DNA of 6,561 bases from Atribacterota bacterium. GTDB lineage: Bacteria; Atribacterota; Phoenicimicrobiia; Phoenicimicrobiales; Phoenicimicrobiaceae. Location: positions 1 through 6,561 of the forward strand of contig DAOUTX010000059.1 of assembly GCA_030668465.1 (NCBI GenBank), written 5' to 3'. Position 1 is the stretch's first letter; the number at the start of each line of letters is the position of its first letter. Below the pieces are notes generated by a model. The model saw only the letters and a program-made list of their open reading frames with translations, ran no database searches and had not been told where the DNA came from. Below are positions 5,964 to 6,561 of the stretch, piece by piece. The translations under genes were made by a program, and so were the position numbers.

Positions 5964-6030
5964 GACAGGTAGGCTTGTTCTCTGTTTTTACAGGGAAAGG
6001 CTCTGAGAAAACAGGGAACGCCTGTCCTAC
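5964..6030. repeat. Long GACAGG hairpin, right copy
   Basis: GACAGG (5964-5969) pairs with CCTGTC (6021-6026). Inside it, GTTCTCTGTTTT (5977-5988) pairs with AAAACAGGGAAC (6008-6019) with one G-U pair, leaving a 19-base loop and a 7-against-1 internal bulge. It ends CCTGTCCTAC like the short hairpin at 2947-2970. Confidence 0.82.
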
Positions 6031-6048
6031 AGTTTTATATTAATCATT

Positions 6049-6072
6049 GAGGGCGTATACAATACGCCCCTC
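6049..6072. repeat. GGGCGTAT palindrome
   Basis: GGGCGTAT (6051-6058) and ATACGCCC (6062-6069) form a perfect 8-bp inverted repeat with a 3-base centre, flanked by GA and CTC. On the plus strand TTTTT (6073-6077) follows, so it looks like a plus-strand intrinsic terminator, though no plus-strand gene precedes it in the window. Confidence 0.8.
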
Positions 6073-6104
6073 TTTTTATCAAACTTGAAACTTGCAACTC
6101 GAAA

Positions 6105-6165
6105 CTTATTACTTATCACGCATTACTCATTTTACTCATTACATATTACTCATTACTGTATTTTA
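6105..6165 (+). repeat. ATTACT-rich tract, right copy
   Basis: Degenerate repeats of ATTACTCATT words, starting CTTATTACTTATCAC (6105-6119) and ending ATTACTGTATTTTA (6152-6165). Both ends match the left tract (2813-2855) in inverted orientation; the right copy has about 20 more bases of ATTACTCAT words in the middle. Just before it (6083-6104) are AACTTGAAACTTGCAACTCGA words. Confidence 0.8.
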
Positions 6166-6205
6166 TACTATATACTATATACTAAATACTACATACTATA
6201 TACTA
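6164..6205 (+). repeat. Six tandem ATACTA heptamers
   Basis: Six head-to-tail 7-bp units with invariant ATACTA and a variable first base (T, T, T, A, C, T). A lone TATACTA-like copy appears again at 6494-6500. The unit length is not a multiple of three bases and no reading frame runs through it. Confidence 0.9.
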
Positions 6206-6340
6206 TTTTATGCTTAATATATCAAAAATAGCAACATTTTTCAATAATTTTATATTCGTTTCGTTTATTGCATGGAGAAATAGAAAACCGGAGATAGAAA
6301 AAAATTTGCCATTAGAGAAAAGATTATTAGTAAATAGTTA

Positions 6341-6362
6341 AGGGACGTATTGCTATACGCCC
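6341..6362. repeat. Diverged GGGNCGTAT palindrome
   Basis: GGGACGTAT (6342-6350) and ATACGCCC (6355-6362) pair with one unpaired A in the left arm and a TGCT loop. It appears to be a second, worn copy of the palindrome at 6049-6072. Confidence 0.65.
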
Positions 6363-6465
6363 CTCCACATTAACGAACTATTTTATAGACAAAACGTCTA
6401 TTCCACCAAAAACTGATAATCGAAAATCTATTTCATACTTATGAATATTTTCCTATACATTATTT

Positions 6466-6492
6466 GCTAAACGCTCCACGCTATACGCTAAC
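6466..6492 (+). repeat. ACGCT word tract, right copy
   Basis: Four CGCT words spaced through GCTAAACGCTCCACGCTA and TACGCTAAC. ACGCTCCACGCTA (6471-6483) matches the minus strand at 2777-2765 at 12 of 13 bases. Confidence 0.75.
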
Positions 6493-6510
6493 CATATACT
6501 AACGAATAAG

Positions 6511-6545
6511 GTCGGGGTCAGGGGGTCAGGTCTCAACATTTGACA
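6511..6545 (+). repeat. REP-like GGGGTCAGGTCTCAAC end
   Basis: GGGGTCA is repeated 8 bases apart (6514-6520 and 6522-6528), followed by GGTCTCAACATTTGACA. From memory this motif recurs next to REP-associated tyrosine transposase (RAYT, Y1_Tnp) genes in varied bacteria. No transposase is visible; if one is linked, it would lie beyond the right edge. Confidence 0.5.
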
Positions 6546-6561
6546 TAACTCGCCACTATAA

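Larger units (their letters stand above)
5866..6561. other. Gene-free, repeat-filled region upstream of phoU
   Basis: I see no supportable coding region, tRNA or rRNA here. It contains a GTAGGGG palindrome, a 63-base hairpin, a GAGGGCGTAT palindrome, an ATTACT-rich tract, a heptamer tandem array, a diverged GGGACGTAT palindrome, a small hairpin ATAGAC/GTCTAT (6385-6401), an ACGCT tract and a REP-like end at the right edge. The stretch 6206-6340 has nothing I recognise. Confidence 0.75.

Noticed and set aside
6049..6077. True terminator of a plus-strand gene
   Set aside because: The hairpin plus TTTTT has the right shape, but no plus-strand gene lies upstream in the window and a second diverged copy at 6341 lacks the T run; listed as a repeat instead.
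6541..6561. TTGACA ... TATAA as a plus-strand promoter at the right edge
   Set aside because: Only about 11 bases separate the two boxes, too short for a sigma-70 promoter, and TTGACA is part of the REP-like motif.

Overview
The window comes from a low-GC bacterial chromosome. All six genes lie on the minus strand and read right to left as phoU - yggS - yggT - divIVA - yggU (DUF167), then a gap, then ileS, which runs off the left edge. The order yggS (ylmE) - yggT (ylmG) - divIVA - ileS is that of the division-associated ylm cluster of Firmicutes, and an isoleucine T-box riboswitch in front of ileS fits the same background. The dense palindromic repeats between genes are more like uncultivated low-GC lineages such as Atribacterota. 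Placement in or near Firmicutes or Atribacterota is inference, not proof.

Layout: 1-2356 holds the first 785 codons of isoleucyl-tRNA synthetase. 2404-2705 is its T-box leader (stem I with an AUC specifier, stem III, T-box motif, terminator), driven by a TTGACA / TGCTATTAT promoter at 2712-2741. 2751-3130 is a repeat-filled gap. 3134-5865 is a compact five-gene block with gaps or overlaps of -20 to about 92 bases, probably one transcription unit. 5866-6561 has no gene I can support and is again filled with repeats, ending in a motif that resembles the REP-like ends linked to RAYT transposases.

Functionally the block combines housekeeping roles: phosphate signalling (PhoU), PLP homeostasis (YggS), a small membrane protein linked to envelope and division work (YggT), polar or septal scaffolding (DivIVA), and a conserved small protein of unknown role (YggU). 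sepF and ylmH, usual members of the Firmicutes cluster, are absent. phoU has no pst transporter gene within the window.

The least explained signal is in the two gaps. Reading outward from the five-gene block, both carry the same four sequence modules in the same order and orientation: a GTAGGGG...CCCTTC palindrome, an ACAGG...CCTGTCCTAC hairpin, an ATTACT-rich tract, and an ACGCTCYACGCTA tract. The block is therefore bracketed by two diverged composite elements in inverted orientation.
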